DNA of 64,000 nucleotides from Opisthocomus hoazin. Taxonomy: Eukaryota; Chordata; Aves; Opisthocomiformes; Opisthocomidae. Each line of letters begins with the position of its first letter. The first letter of the stretch is position 1. This document shows, in pieces, positions 35,540 to 60,066 of this stretch. The notes beneath the pieces are model-generated. The model was not told the origin of the DNA. It saw nothing but the letters and a program-made list of their open reading frames with translations, and ran no database searches. A program made the position numbers and the translations under genes. The stretch covers positions 8,494,001-8,558,000 of the forward strand of contig NC_134440.1 in assembly GCF_030867145.1 (NCBI RefSeq), written 5' to 3'.

Positions 35540-38500
35540 CCTTGTAAAACAGACTTTATTTTTTTTCCTGTAAATTTTGTGCGATATACATCTATATGCC
35601 TATAGAATACACCTCAATAAAAAGGTTTTCGTCCATACATTATATTACTTTTTATTTAATGTCATGAAAAATTCAGACAACGCTTTTGTCCTTAAATAAA
35701 CATTTCTCCCTCCCCTGCCCTCCCTTCCTAGCTGACCGGTCCAAAAGAGGAAATTTTATTTAGTTATTTTCTTTTCTTTAAAAAAATAGAAATTACAATC
35801 TTACAAGACAGAACATTCAATGAGAACAGAAGCATGTTCCTACATCTAAAAAGTAAAACATTTCCAGTAAACCTGTCGGTATCTACAGGTGTGTGGAGGG
35901 TGGTCAATGGAAAAAAATGTTTTCCATTTCTTCCTTTCATTCATGTAGATAAAAAATAACATAAAACCGACTGAAACTTTATATATTTTTCTCTTTTTGC
36001 ACCAACATTCACAAGAATATATATTATATATATTTTTTTATCCATTTTTATACACAGTGTGAGGGTTCTGGAGGTGGAAATGCACACTCAGCTAAACTGC
36101 CAGAGCAAACAAACACAAAATTCATCTTCATCTGGAAAAGAGCAATCCCTCGCGGCTGAGGCCGCCCCGCTCGAGGCAACCGCTGCCGGGGTCCCTTTGC
36201 AAACAAAGCATCAAAACGTCTCGCGGCCGGCGGGACGGAAACGGCGACGCCGAGGACCACGCATCGAAGCGCTTCGGGGGGCTCGGGGCTCCCGAGCGTC
36301 ACCTCCGCCGGCCCCACGCAGCTGCGGCGCAGGGCAGCGTGGAAATCTCCCTTGTGCGGGCATTTCTACCCGGGCTTGTTCGTTCGCCCCTGCCCTGCCA
36401 GCTTGACGCCCGGCTCTGCCAAGCCGCTGTCTCTCGGTGGCACCGGGGCAGCGCGAGGGACCTTGGCACGGCCGCCGCTGCCCCGCGGATCCGGGCGAGC
36501 CGAGAGCAGAGGCCGCAGCGGCAGAGGTGCCGTGGGGGTGCGGCGCGCCCCTGCCATCCCTTTCGACGCGCGCTGCCCATCCCAGGCAAGAAATCACTTC
36601 ATCGACATCGAATCGTTTATCGCCTCCCAAGAAATCACTTCATCGACATCGAATCGTTTATCGCCTCCCAAGAAATCACTTCATCGACAAGTTGGTTCCC
36701 TTAAAGAGAACTTCAAAGTGCAGGTTCCCGCGGTTCGGCAGGTTGAGTTACACACATTTAATACTTCCAGTCTTCCCTAGACTCCCATGGAGGGGGGTTT
36801 ATTGCTCAGAATCCAAAATCTCTCCCATGAGATGGACGCTGTCTCGTAAGCCAGAAAAACGCAACCGGTGACGAGGGCTCGGTCTTTTCCTGACTTAAGG
36901 TGCTTTCTTGGTTTCTTTGCCGGAAGAAATGAAAATGGGGACGCTGACCGTTGGTGCACGTTGGCTGACGAACACCGGGGACGTGAAGAAGGCTGTGTGC
37001 TTGTTTTTTGCCCCACAAACATTTTAAAATGCCGGCAGCTGTTTCGTCCGAGAAGGGGAGTGCTGCTGCCCCGCAGAAACGGAGGGCGAAGCCTCCTCCA
37101 CAAAGCAGATTTCGTTTTCTCGAGTGCTTTTCCCCCGCAGAGAGGAGCCGGCAAGCAAACGGTTCTTCAAAGAAAGGCACAACCCTCTAGATGAAAAAGG
37201 CAGTACTGACTTCTCGCTCCTCACGAGCTTTTAGGATCCGAGAGGGCAGGAAACAAGCACGGCGCATCCCCGCCCCGGCGAACGCTGCGCCAGAGAACGA
37301 CGCATTGGCACTCGACATGGCGTGGGGCTGCAGGAGGGGCGGCAGCCTTCCCCGGAGACCCGGCCTCTAACGCCATCGGGGAGAAACCGGGCTGACACGG
37401 CCCGACGTGCTCCGAGCAGCAGTCCAGACGGCGGTGAGCAAAACCAGAAAGCCCACGACTGTACGTGGCGGACGGCGGCTGCCAGGGAATAGCACAGTCC
37501 CAAATTTTTCTCTGCCTTATACCGAAGCAGAAATCCCGTCGGCTTCCTGGCGAGCCTTCCCTGGTTGAGGCTGGTCCACGGTCTTCCCTAGGAGGTCTTT
37601 TAACCGAAAGCATGGATATCCCCTACCTTCGCTAGGAAAGCTGCTCGTTTAGTTGGAGGGGTGCAGTTATGGAACCGAAGGTCTTCGGCTGACGCTCGGG
37701 GATGATCCGAGCTGCCAGAGGATGGGGTTGGACACACGAGAAAGCAACACAAAGCAGGAAGGGGCTCGGGGTTTTAGCCCTTCGCCAGCAGAAACTGGGG
37801 CTGCCTCGGAGCAGGTTTTTCCCTTGTAGCTTTTGGCATTCGCTGCAGGAGGAGCAGGAATAGGGACGGAAAAACCACCCGCAGAGCCTGGCCGTAGAGT
37901 CCCTCCTGTGGCCCCGCCGGCTGCGGGCGATCGCAGCATCACCCCACAGACCCATCCCTTCTTCACCTTTGGAGCCTCCCAAGCTCAGAGCAGCAGGTCC
38001 CAACCACACCGCGCCCTCCGGGGAAGCAACAAGGACCTTTCGCTTCCCCCTGACCCCGACAGGCAGCTTCTCCCCCTAAAAAGCTCCCAGGTCGTGCTAA
38101 ATAGAGAACAAACCACAGAATAACAGTTCTAAAGAGCTCCTTGGGGGGAAAAGCCTGGGTGTGACTCCACCTGTGACAGCAGCCGCGGCGATGCTCCCGG
38201 CAGTCCCGGCGCGGGAAGGGGGGACCCGGCAGTGGGACCAGCTGTGGGCTGGGCAAAGGCCACAAAACCTCCTCGGGGTGCTGAGCCATGGGACAGATTT
38301 AACGGTCTTGGTAAGAAAAGCACACGCGACAGCCAGCACCCGAAGAGCCACTGCCTGCGATGACGCGCGGGGCCGGGCACCCAGCCCCGGCAGCTGCACC
38401 CACAGTCGGGAGCTGGGATTTGGCCAAGGTCGCAAGGGCAAAGCCCCTCTTCGAGAAGCGCTCAGGATGCGGAAAGGCGGCCCGAGGCGGGTGGACCTGC

Positions 38501-39306
38501 CGATCCGGCTCCGAAAAGCCAGGCAGTCGGCCAGCTGGATGGGGAGTTCGGCGGGCATTTGGGAAAACGCCGCGACGGAGGGCACGGAGACCCTGCAAAG
38601 CTTCTCCCCGCCGCGCTGGGCATCCTTTCCCTCAAATCAGCCTCCTCCACGGGAAAATCCTGTGCTGATTCTCCCCCCAGCCACAGCCGGGTCTTTCTTG
38701 GCCGAGCTCTTGAGGTCACCCCATGCCCCGTGGGCGAAGGAATAAAGCAAAGGCTCTGCCTTCGCCCCCTCCTTGGCTCCAGCCGGGAGCCCAAAGCTGC
38801 CCCCACCGGCCTGGCTCACCCCTATCCGGCCGAGTCTGCATCGCCCCTTCTTTATCCCATGCCTTGCGTTTGGGTAGAAACAATAAAATAAAAACAATAA
38901 TTAAAAAAAAAAAAAAATTAACAATCGGAGACGGAGAGTGCAGCCGGGACGGCAGGAACGGCCGTGCTGCGAGCGCGGTGGCGTGTGCGTGGCGTGCGCT
39001 CCCCGGGAGCCGCGCGCTGCGGGGAGCAGTCAGTCCCTTACCCCTGCCAGGAGCATCTCCTGTCCCGAGCGGAGATTTCACATTCATTTCACTGGTATGG
39101 CAAAGTCCGTTGGTTTTTTTCCTTCAAGGTGCTTTACATTCAAGAGCTATTGCAATCCACGGCGAGGAAACGGGGCTGGGGAGACACCCCAGCCCCCCAG
39201 GTTCTCTTGAGTTTGATTATTTGATTTAAATAAACTGCCCCAAACCTCTAAAGTTTAGTTCATCTCCAGATTTTGGGGAACTCGAAGGGGGCCGGCGGCT
39301 GGAGCC
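35540..39306 (-). other. Probable ROR 3' UTR
   Basis: It follows the stop codon with no recognisable gene to 35.5 kb. The last 550 bp (35520-36060) are AT-rich, in contrast with surrounding GC-rich DNA. Minus-strand AATAAA hexamers lie at 35755-35760, 35651-35656 and 35555-35560. The most distal one is followed by a U-rich tract, giving a 3' UTR of about 3.75 kb. It includes an A/T-rich tract at 38880-38918 and a 41-bp tandem repeat at 36588-36689. Confidence 0.55.
36588..36689. repeat. 41-bp tandem repeat, 2.5 copies
   Basis: Copies start at 36588, 36629 and 36670. Each begins AAGAAATCACTTCATCGACA and continues with CGAATCGTTTATCGCCTCCC. The first two are identical; the third stops after 20 bases. 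Confidence 0.97.
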
Positions 39307-52926
<13,620 letters not shown>

Positions 52927-52941
52927 CGTGGCCGGCGGCGG

Positions 52942-52965
52942 TCAGGAGCGCGTCGGGGGGCTCAT
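52942..52965 (-). other. Upstream ORF in the ROR 5' UTR
   Basis: An ATG at 52963-52965 opens 7 codons (MSPPTRS) and stops with TGA, 15 bases before the main ATG. Its start context is weak (T at -3). Confidence 0.4.
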
Positions 52966-53480
52966 GGAGGGGGGGGGGGGGGTCGGTGCGGCGGAGCGGG
53001 CGGGAGCGGCGGCACCGGGGGGCACCGGGCGGCACCGGGGGGCACCGGGCAGCTCTGGCACCTGCCCCTCCAGCGCCGCTGACCCACTTCTGCCCGAGCA
53101 TGCGGCCGTTCACATGACGAGCCCGCCCCGCCCCGCCCCTCCAAATCGGTTTCACTTCCAGCCCCACCTCCTGCCCTTCCTCCTCCTCCTCCTCCTCCCC
53201 CCAATCCCCCCCAGCCCCGCCGTGCCGGTGCTCGGCGCTGCAGACGGGCGCTGCCCGGCGGGGCCGGGGGCTGCTCGCCCCCCCGGGGCGGGGGCCGGGG
53301 GCCGGGGGGTTGCTCGGCGCTGCCCCCCGCTGCTGCCCGCCCCGGGGGGGCTGTGCCGCTGCCCGGCCCCGTCCCGGCTCGCCCAGGCACGGGGCTGGCG
53401 GGGTGTCCCGCTGCATCCCCGCGCCCGGCTTCCCCCCGCCCCGGGAGCCCCCCTTGGCCCAGGGGTGCCGACCCCCACGC

Positions 53481-53965
53481 AGGACAGGCTGCAGGGACCG
53501 CGCAGAAGGTGCAGACACCCAGCGCTGGGTGCGGGGTGGGGAGCGCAGGGACCCCAAAGCGGCCCCGAGCTGTGCACCCAGCGGGGTGCGGATGCTGAGG
53601 GGCGAGGGGACGTCCCGGCCGGGGGTCTGCGGTGCGGGAAGGGCACGGTGGAAGTCGGGGGAAGCTTTGGAGGTGGCAGGGAGCCATCCCCATCCCGTCC
53701 TTCACGCCGCGACACACACGGAGGGCATTGGGGCCCGGGGTCGTATCCTGGATAACGGAGCGCTCCAACGCGCTGCTGTGACAAACACAAAGAGGTGATG
53801 GTGCTGGACCACGCAACGAAACCTCGCGGTGCAGTGCCAGAGGCGTCGGCACGGGGCAGAGCCCCATGGCTGGGGTTTGCGGTGTGACTCTTGCACCGGG
53901 TCACCAGAGTCCCCACGGTGCCACATCCCCGGGGGGGAGGCGGTTGGTCCGTGTTGTCACCGGGC
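53481..53965. other. Upstream flank of ROR, no gene seen
   Basis: GC-rich, unique-looking DNA. No exon or repeat was recognised on either strand. Confidence 0.5.
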
Positions 53966-54403
53966 TCGGGCTGAGGGAGCTGGGCTTGTTCAGCCTGGAG
54001 AAGAGAAGGCTCAGAGGGGACCTGAGAAATGCCTCTAAATTTCTGCAGGGTGGGGGTCAGGAGGATGGGGCCAGACTCTGTTCAGTGGTGCCCAGCGACA
54101 GGACAAGGGGCACCGGGCACAAACTGGAGCAGAGGAAGCTCCAGCTGAACCCGAGGAAGAACTTCTTCCCTCTGAGGGTGACGGAGCCCTGGCCCAGGCT
54201 GCCCAGGGAGGCTGTGGAGTCTCCTTCTCTGGAGATATTCCAGCCCCGCCTGGCCGCGGTGCTGTGCAGCCTGCTCTGGGTGACCCTGCTTGGGCAGGGG
54301 GTTGGGCTGGGTGACCCCCAGAGGGCCCTGCCGACCCCCACCATTCTGTGATTCTGTGACCCACAGAGGGCCCTGCCAACCCCCACCATTCTGTGACTTT
54401 GTG
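53966..54403 (+). mobile_element. CR1 LINE, 5'-truncated, with duplicated 3' tail
   Basis: It starts near CTGAGGGAGCTGGGCTTGTT and encodes LRELGLFSLEKRRLRGDLRN. It reaches ATTCTGTGATTCTGTG at 54342-54357, and then about 43 bases of the tail (ACCCACAGAGGGCCCTGCCA onward) appear a second time, ending near 54403. Confidence 0.94.
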
Positions 54404-54489
54404 TGAGGGATGCAGTGCTCAGCAGCGCAAAGGGATGCCTGGGACCCGGGGACAGTGGCACTGGCCTGGAGACCGACTGCGTGCAGAGA

Positions 54490-54760
54490 TGGCATCTACC
54501 ACGGGCACAAGCATGGCATCACCACGGACATGGACGCAGCATCCACCATGGGCACAGCACAGGTGTGGATGTGGCATCAGCCATGGGCACGAGCAAGGCG
54601 TCAGCTGCGGCCATGGGCATGGCGTGGTCATGGCCACCAGGTTAGCCATGGCATGGGCAAGGCCACTACATCAGCCATGTCATGGCGTGGGCATGGCCAC
54701 CACATCAGCCATGGGCATGGTGGTGGCATCCACCGCAGGCACGGATGCAGCCGCCACCGC
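54490..54760. repeat. Degenerate CATGGGCA-rich minisatellite
   Basis: ATCAGCCATGGGCA, ATGGCGTGGGCATGGCCACC and similar blocks recur with irregular spacing of about 20-50 bases. Confidence 0.7.
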
Positions 54761-55038
54761 CGTCAAGCATGTGGCATCGCTGTCTCCTCCCCAGACTTCC
54801 CCCTGCCCTGGCAGATGGGCTCTTCGGGGGGCACCACGGCCCCTGAGCCCTTAAATCAAACCACTTGAGCCCAGCTGAAGGCAGCCATTTCACCCCACGC
54901 CCGTCGCAAGGCCCGCAGCTGAGCCGGGAGCACGGGGACGCTGCTGGGGCGGTGGCAGAGGGGCTGTCCCCCGGCTCCCGGCACCGTCCCCCCTCAGCGG
55001 TGCGGGCGAGTGGCAGTGGGAGACGGACGGGGGGGGCT

Positions 55039-55105
55039 GAGCTGTGGTGGCACTTCGTGTGCTCCCACCCGTGGTGGGAGCTGTGGTGGCACTTCGTGTG
55101 CTCCC
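55039..55105. repeat. Tandem duplication, 28-bp core, period 39
   Basis: GAGCTGTGGTGGCACTTCGT followed by GTGCTCCC occurs at 55039 and again at 55078. Confidence 0.95.
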
Positions 55106-57520
55106 GTGTGCTCCGGCGCGGGAGCAGCTGGGCCGGGGAGGGGGACGCCGGCGGCCGGGTGGGGGGCGGAGGGTGCCCCGCCGCGCTCCAGTGCCGCTGT
55201 CTGACACGATTTCGCTGATGGCGATTTGGAACGGGTTCGCTGCTCTCGTCGGTCGGATTCGCTCCTTCCTCCCGGTTTTCCTCCCTCCTCCCCGCCGCGT
55301 TCCGCATGGATGGGCACGCAGATGGGACGTGGGGTGACATCTCGCCTTGGTCTTCACTGGCTCCGCTTCCAGCGGGGCTTCTGCAAGAGCAGCCCCTGAA
55401 ATCCCACCCCAGCACACATCTCGCTCAGCCCGGGCTGGGGGTAGCCCCCGTGCCAGGAGCGTGCGCGGCGTGAGGCCGCTGCCCGTCCCCAGAGGTCACA
55501 GGCGCTGCCCCAAGGAGGTCAGCCTCATTAGCCCCATTTCACAGATGGAGAAACTGAGACCGGGAGCAACGCGGTGACTCTTTGGGGCATGCAGGGTCCG
55601 GCCCCGGCGAACTCGCCCCTCCCAAAAGGCGGTCACCGGCTCGTCCGGCGCGGCCCCGATTGCCGCTGCTGGGACAGTCGTGGTCGAATTGTGCTGGCGC
55701 GAGAGCAAAAATAGTCCCGGAGTGCTTCGGCGCAACCCAAAAGTATGAGGTTACATAAGCAGCACCACACCTGCCGTGAGCAACGCCAGACCCACGCACC
55801 CGCTCCCCGCCACCCTGTCCTTAACCCTTTGCGCACCGCAGCCGACGTCCGACACCGGCAGGTGCTGGTGTGGCCCGGGGAATGTCCTGGGTGGAAAGGA
55901 GATGCTGCAGGGCTGTAGGAGCGGGGATGGGACTCGGCCCTATGGTTTTTGGGGCCGCAGGGCTGGAGGTGGAGAGGTTACGCTGGAGCAGGACTCCCTT
56001 TTATCTTGACCGGGGCCTCATCCCGTGGACTTGGCTAGGTTTAAACTGGGGTCCTGGTCCTGGTCCCAGCAAATCCAGAATCAAGGTGGAGCCAGTTCAC
56101 CAGTGGTGACAGCGGAGTCCTTGGCGGAACATTTGCTCCCGAGAGAGGAGCGGCCTCGCCTGCCCTTGCCCAGGGCTGTTTCGGATGCGGCAGCACTGGA
56201 AATCACTGAACCCGCCCTAAAAACCATTCCCGTGTCGCTCCGCTCGCAGCCGGTGGGTGCAGACACCGACCCTGGCATCGACCGGCGCCGCTCCCAGCGA
56301 TGGGGAAGCAGCGGGGCCGGAGGGGCCGGAGCTGCCGTTGGTGCCTGGGTGCTGTCACAGCCAGGCTCGGTGCCGGGGAGCTGCACCCGCCTGGGCGATG
56401 CCAGGGAACGGGTCCAGTGGGGCTGGGTCCATTGCAGGTGGCACCCGCAGCCCTGGTAGCGGTGGTGTGGGGAGGGGACAGCCGCCGGGAACAGGGGAGA
56501 AGAGAAAGCTCTGCCACTCCACCACCATCCAGCCCTTCTCCTTCGCCTCCTCCCTGGCCCGGCCTCGCCGCCGGCTTGTTGTGGTCCGGGCCAAGACAGA
56601 TGCTGGGGCGCTGCCAGCCCGTGGCTGCGTCGATGCGGCAACCGCCAGCGCGGTTCTGCAGCCGCGATCGGCCCGGTCGGCCCCTGGCTGGCCTGGAGGC
56701 GAGCAGGAATTCGGGATGACACCACCGCACCTTAATCACTGTTTGCTCTCGCTCGCGCCCCACCCAGCGAGAGGGGAACCTCTCCGCCCGCCCGGCTGGC
56801 ATCACCCCGTCCCGCACCCGCAGCCCTGCACCCAGCCTCGGAGACCACCGAGCCCCCGTCGGGGCTGTGCCCGGCTGCCCCGTGCTCGCCGAGCCCCGGC
56901 ACGGTCAGCTGGCAGAGCTGGCTCTGCGGTGGCTCTGACATGGGTGCTGCCAGCTCGCTTCGCCTCCCCGTGACTCGGTTTCCCGTCGGGAATGGCTGAC
57001 CTGCCCGGCGGGGAGCAGGTCACGGGGTGAACCCGCTACCAGTGGCCGCGGTGTCGGTGCCCCCAGACCTCGTCCTCGGGTGCCGCTGTGGGGCCGTGCC
57101 CGGTGGCAGCCCCCAGCTCCAGGGCCAGGCGGGGGTTCTGTCCCCTGGTGCCAGGCTCTGGGCTGGCTGCGGGAAGCAGGGACGGGGTGGCTGCCGGGGA
57201 GCCGTGGGCACTTGGAACCACCGAGCCTTAACGTGGCCCCCACAGCTGCAGGGTTAATGCCACACAGACCCCCTCCATGGCACCAGTGCCACCCTTCCTG
57301 CCAAGACCACGGCTGAAGCGCTGCAGCAGCGCAGGACAAGGGTCCCTCCGCTGCGCCGGGTGGGGTCGGTGCCCTCGGACCGCAGGGACCAGACGTGGCT
57401 TTGCCACCTGTGCCAGCCCCCGGCAGCTGGCCGGATCCGGCACGGCGCTGGGCACGTGGCCCTGCCGGAGTGGCGTGAGTCACTGCCCCGCGGCGCTCGT
57501 TGTGCAAAGGCTGGCACGGG
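55106..57520. other. Upstream of ROR, no gene supported
   Basis: GC-rich sequence without recognisable coding exons, retroelements or RNA genes on either strand. Long open frames reflect composition. Confidence 0.5.
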
Positions 57521-57522
57521 GC

Positions 57523-58045
57523 TGCGGTGTGGGGCTGTGGTGTGGGGCTGTGGAGTGGGGTCATGGTGTGGGGCTGTGGTATGGGGCTGTGGTGTGGGGC
57601 TGTGGAGTGGGGTCATGGTGTGGGGTGATGGTGTGGGTCCATGGCATGTGGGGCTGTGGTGTGGGGCCATGACGTGGGGCTGTGGCGTGGGGTCATGGCA
57701 TGGGGCCGTGGTGTGGGGCCACGGTGTGGGGCTGTGGTGTGGGGCTGTGGTGTGGGGTGATGGTGTGGGTTCATGGCATGGGGCTGTGGTGTGGGGCTGC
57801 GGCGTATCGCCATGGCGTGGGGCTGTGGTGTGGGGTCAAGGTGTGGGGTTCTGGTGTGTGGCCGTGGTATGGGGCTGGAGCATGGGGTTGTGGTGTGGGG
57901 TCACGGTGTGGGGCTGTGGCGTGTGGCTGTGGCGTGGGGTCATGGTGTGTGGTCATGGTGTGGGGCTGTGCCATGGGGCCATGGTGTGGGGTCATGGCAT
58001 GTGGTCACGGTGCAGGGCCGTGGCGTGGGGCAGTGGCGCAGGGTG
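57523..58045. repeat. 13-bp G-rich minisatellite, about 40 units
   Basis: The unit is GTGTGGGGCTGTG, with variants GTGTGGGGTCATG and GCATGGGGCCATG. Since 13 is not a multiple of 3, each frame reads through the same 13-residue cycle (WGCGVGLWCGAVV-like), and long open frames appear without being genes. Confidence 0.96.
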
Positions 58046-58645
58046 GGTGCTGCCCGGGCACACGGGGCGGGTGGCGGGTGCAAAGCAGACCGCGGAGCAG
58101 GGGCAAGCCGGCAGCAGCGGGGTGTGCCACCAAGCCCCGCAGCCCGCGCGGCTCTCGCTGTCCCCAGCCGGGGCCGGGGGCTGCGTGGGGCCGGGGGGCC
58201 GCAGGGCCTGGTGTACCCGGGGCCCCCGCGCTGGCCTGACCCGCTCACGTAACGCCTGCCCGCCGCTTATGCAATAGCCGTGCCGCGCAGCCATGGGGCC
58301 AACTGCCGCCGCGGCAATTACCCGGCCCTTCGTCAGGGATAACGAGGTTAATTGGAACCGCGGCCGCCAGAGCTGCTGGCAGGCTGGGGAAGGGGCATTC
58401 GCTCTCACCCTGCCCCCCGAGGGGGGCCCCAAGCAGTCGGTGGGTGCTGAGCGTTCGTTAGGGGCTGAGGGGGGGGACATGGGGGGCTGGACCCCACTGG
58501 TCCCCGGCTGTGGGTGCCCCTGGGCTGGGACCAAGCATCCCCTCACTGCCTGGCTGGAGATGGGCATCCCCTGTCCCCATCCCCACCGCCGTCCCCGTCC
58601 CCATCGCTGTCCCCGTCCCCGCACGCCCGCGGCGCAGCGATGCTC

Positions 58646-58656
58646 GAAGTAGGTCA
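58646..58656 (+). promoter_or_regulatory. ROR response element-like site upstream of ROR
   Basis: GAAGTAGGTCA matches WAWNTRGGTCA at 10 of 11 positions. It shares GTAGGTCAGTGGG with the site at 60056. Confidence 0.3.
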
Positions 58657-60055
58657 GTGGGCCGAGGTACCGGGCGACCACGGGCGGCCGCAGCATCCGC
58701 CCCAGGGGCTTCGCTCCGGGGAAGCTCGGCCTCTGCCGCCGGCCTCCCGAGCCGTCCGCCGAGCCCCAAGCCCTGCTGGGGTCCAGCGTCCCCGGGGAGG
58801 GGGGCAGGCGGCATCCCCCAAGGCCGAGCTGCAGAGCCCTGGCACAGCTCGCCACACAAATGATGCCCAAATAACAACAGCTTTTGAAGGAGGGGACACC
58901 CCCCGTCCCCCCTCCCTCCCCGCTGCTGCAGGGGGCTCAGCCCGGGGCCGTGGGGGTGCAGAGGGGCTCCCCGGGCTGCTCCCCCCGGCTCTCGCCCCCG
59001 GCTCGGGCACCGTCCCGCGCACCACGCGGCGCTGCCGAAATCTCCAGCGTGATAATTAGGAGATAAACAGGAGCGAGGAAAGGGGCAGATTTCATATTCC
59101 GCCCTGGTCCCCCCGAGACAGATAAAAGCGGAGCGGGGGGACGCGTGGGGCCTTTTTTTCCCCATTTGTTTCTGCTGAATCAAACATTTTTCCTCCTGCT
59201 CAGAAGATTTCCCTGCTCCCCCCGCCCCCCCCCCCCGCTCCCGCCTTAATGAGGTTTTGCTGTAAAAGTCTCCGAGACTCCGCCGTGGCCTTGAGTTAAT
59301 CTCCAGGCACCTTCAAAGCCGGGTTGTTCCTGCCCACCCCCCCCAGTCCCACCCCCCTCGCCTCCATCTTTTTGAACTTCCCAACCACAAAATTGCCAAG
59401 TTTCATGTGATGCCGCTTCTCCCGCGCCCGGCGGCGAGCGAGGGGGGACCTGGGGCACACAGCGGGGGGGGGACACGGTCCCCAGGGCTGGGGCAGGGAT
59501 GTGGCATGGGGACTCCCTGGGGCTGCCCCTCCAGGCAGAAAACCAGCCTGCCTTTGGGGAGGGGGCTCCAAACTGGGGTGAAAAGAGGATATTTTAGGAT
59601 TTTTTTTCACCCCGAACTAGGATATTGTGGAAATATTGCAAAAAATACAGCGCTTGGCTCAGCCAAGGCAGTGGCCAGACCGCTCTTTGTCACCAACAGT
59701 GAGGGCTCTGGGGACTGGTGACACTGGGACAGCATCTGACTGGCTGGGTGCGGGGTGGTCCTCGAAGCACCCACCCATCTCTGGGGGTTCTGGGCACCCT
59801 CACCCTGCCCATTGCCTGCGTGGTCTCTCAGCCCTGACCACAGGGGTCCAAAACCCCTGGTAGGGGAGAAGCGGGACCCGCCAGCACCCGAATTGCTCGA
59901 GCACGGGGTGCTGCACCCCTGAGCCGTCGGCCGCTGCTCCGGTTCCTTTGCCCGCTGTGCCTGTACCTGGGCGTCCCGCTCCAGAGCCGATCTGGAGGCT
60001 TTAGCACCAGTTAATCCCAGCAATCCCTTAATTCCAGGGACCGAAATAGGAAAGA

Positions 60056-60066
60056 TCAGTAGGTCA
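60056..60066 (+). promoter_or_regulatory. ROR response element-like site upstream of ROR
   Basis: TCAGTAGGTCA has the core TAGGTCA with a partial A/T-rich 5' extension. Confidence 0.25.

Noticed and set aside
38875-38920. Poly-A tract after AATAAAATAAA on the plus strand as a processed pseudogene tail
   Set aside because: No upstream mRNA-like sequence was recognised and no flanking duplication seen; more likely a simple A/T tract in the ROR 3' UTR.
57360-58277. 305-codon frame rich in Trp, Cys, Gly and Val
   Set aside because: It is the 13-bp minisatellite read as protein; all frames show the same cycle.
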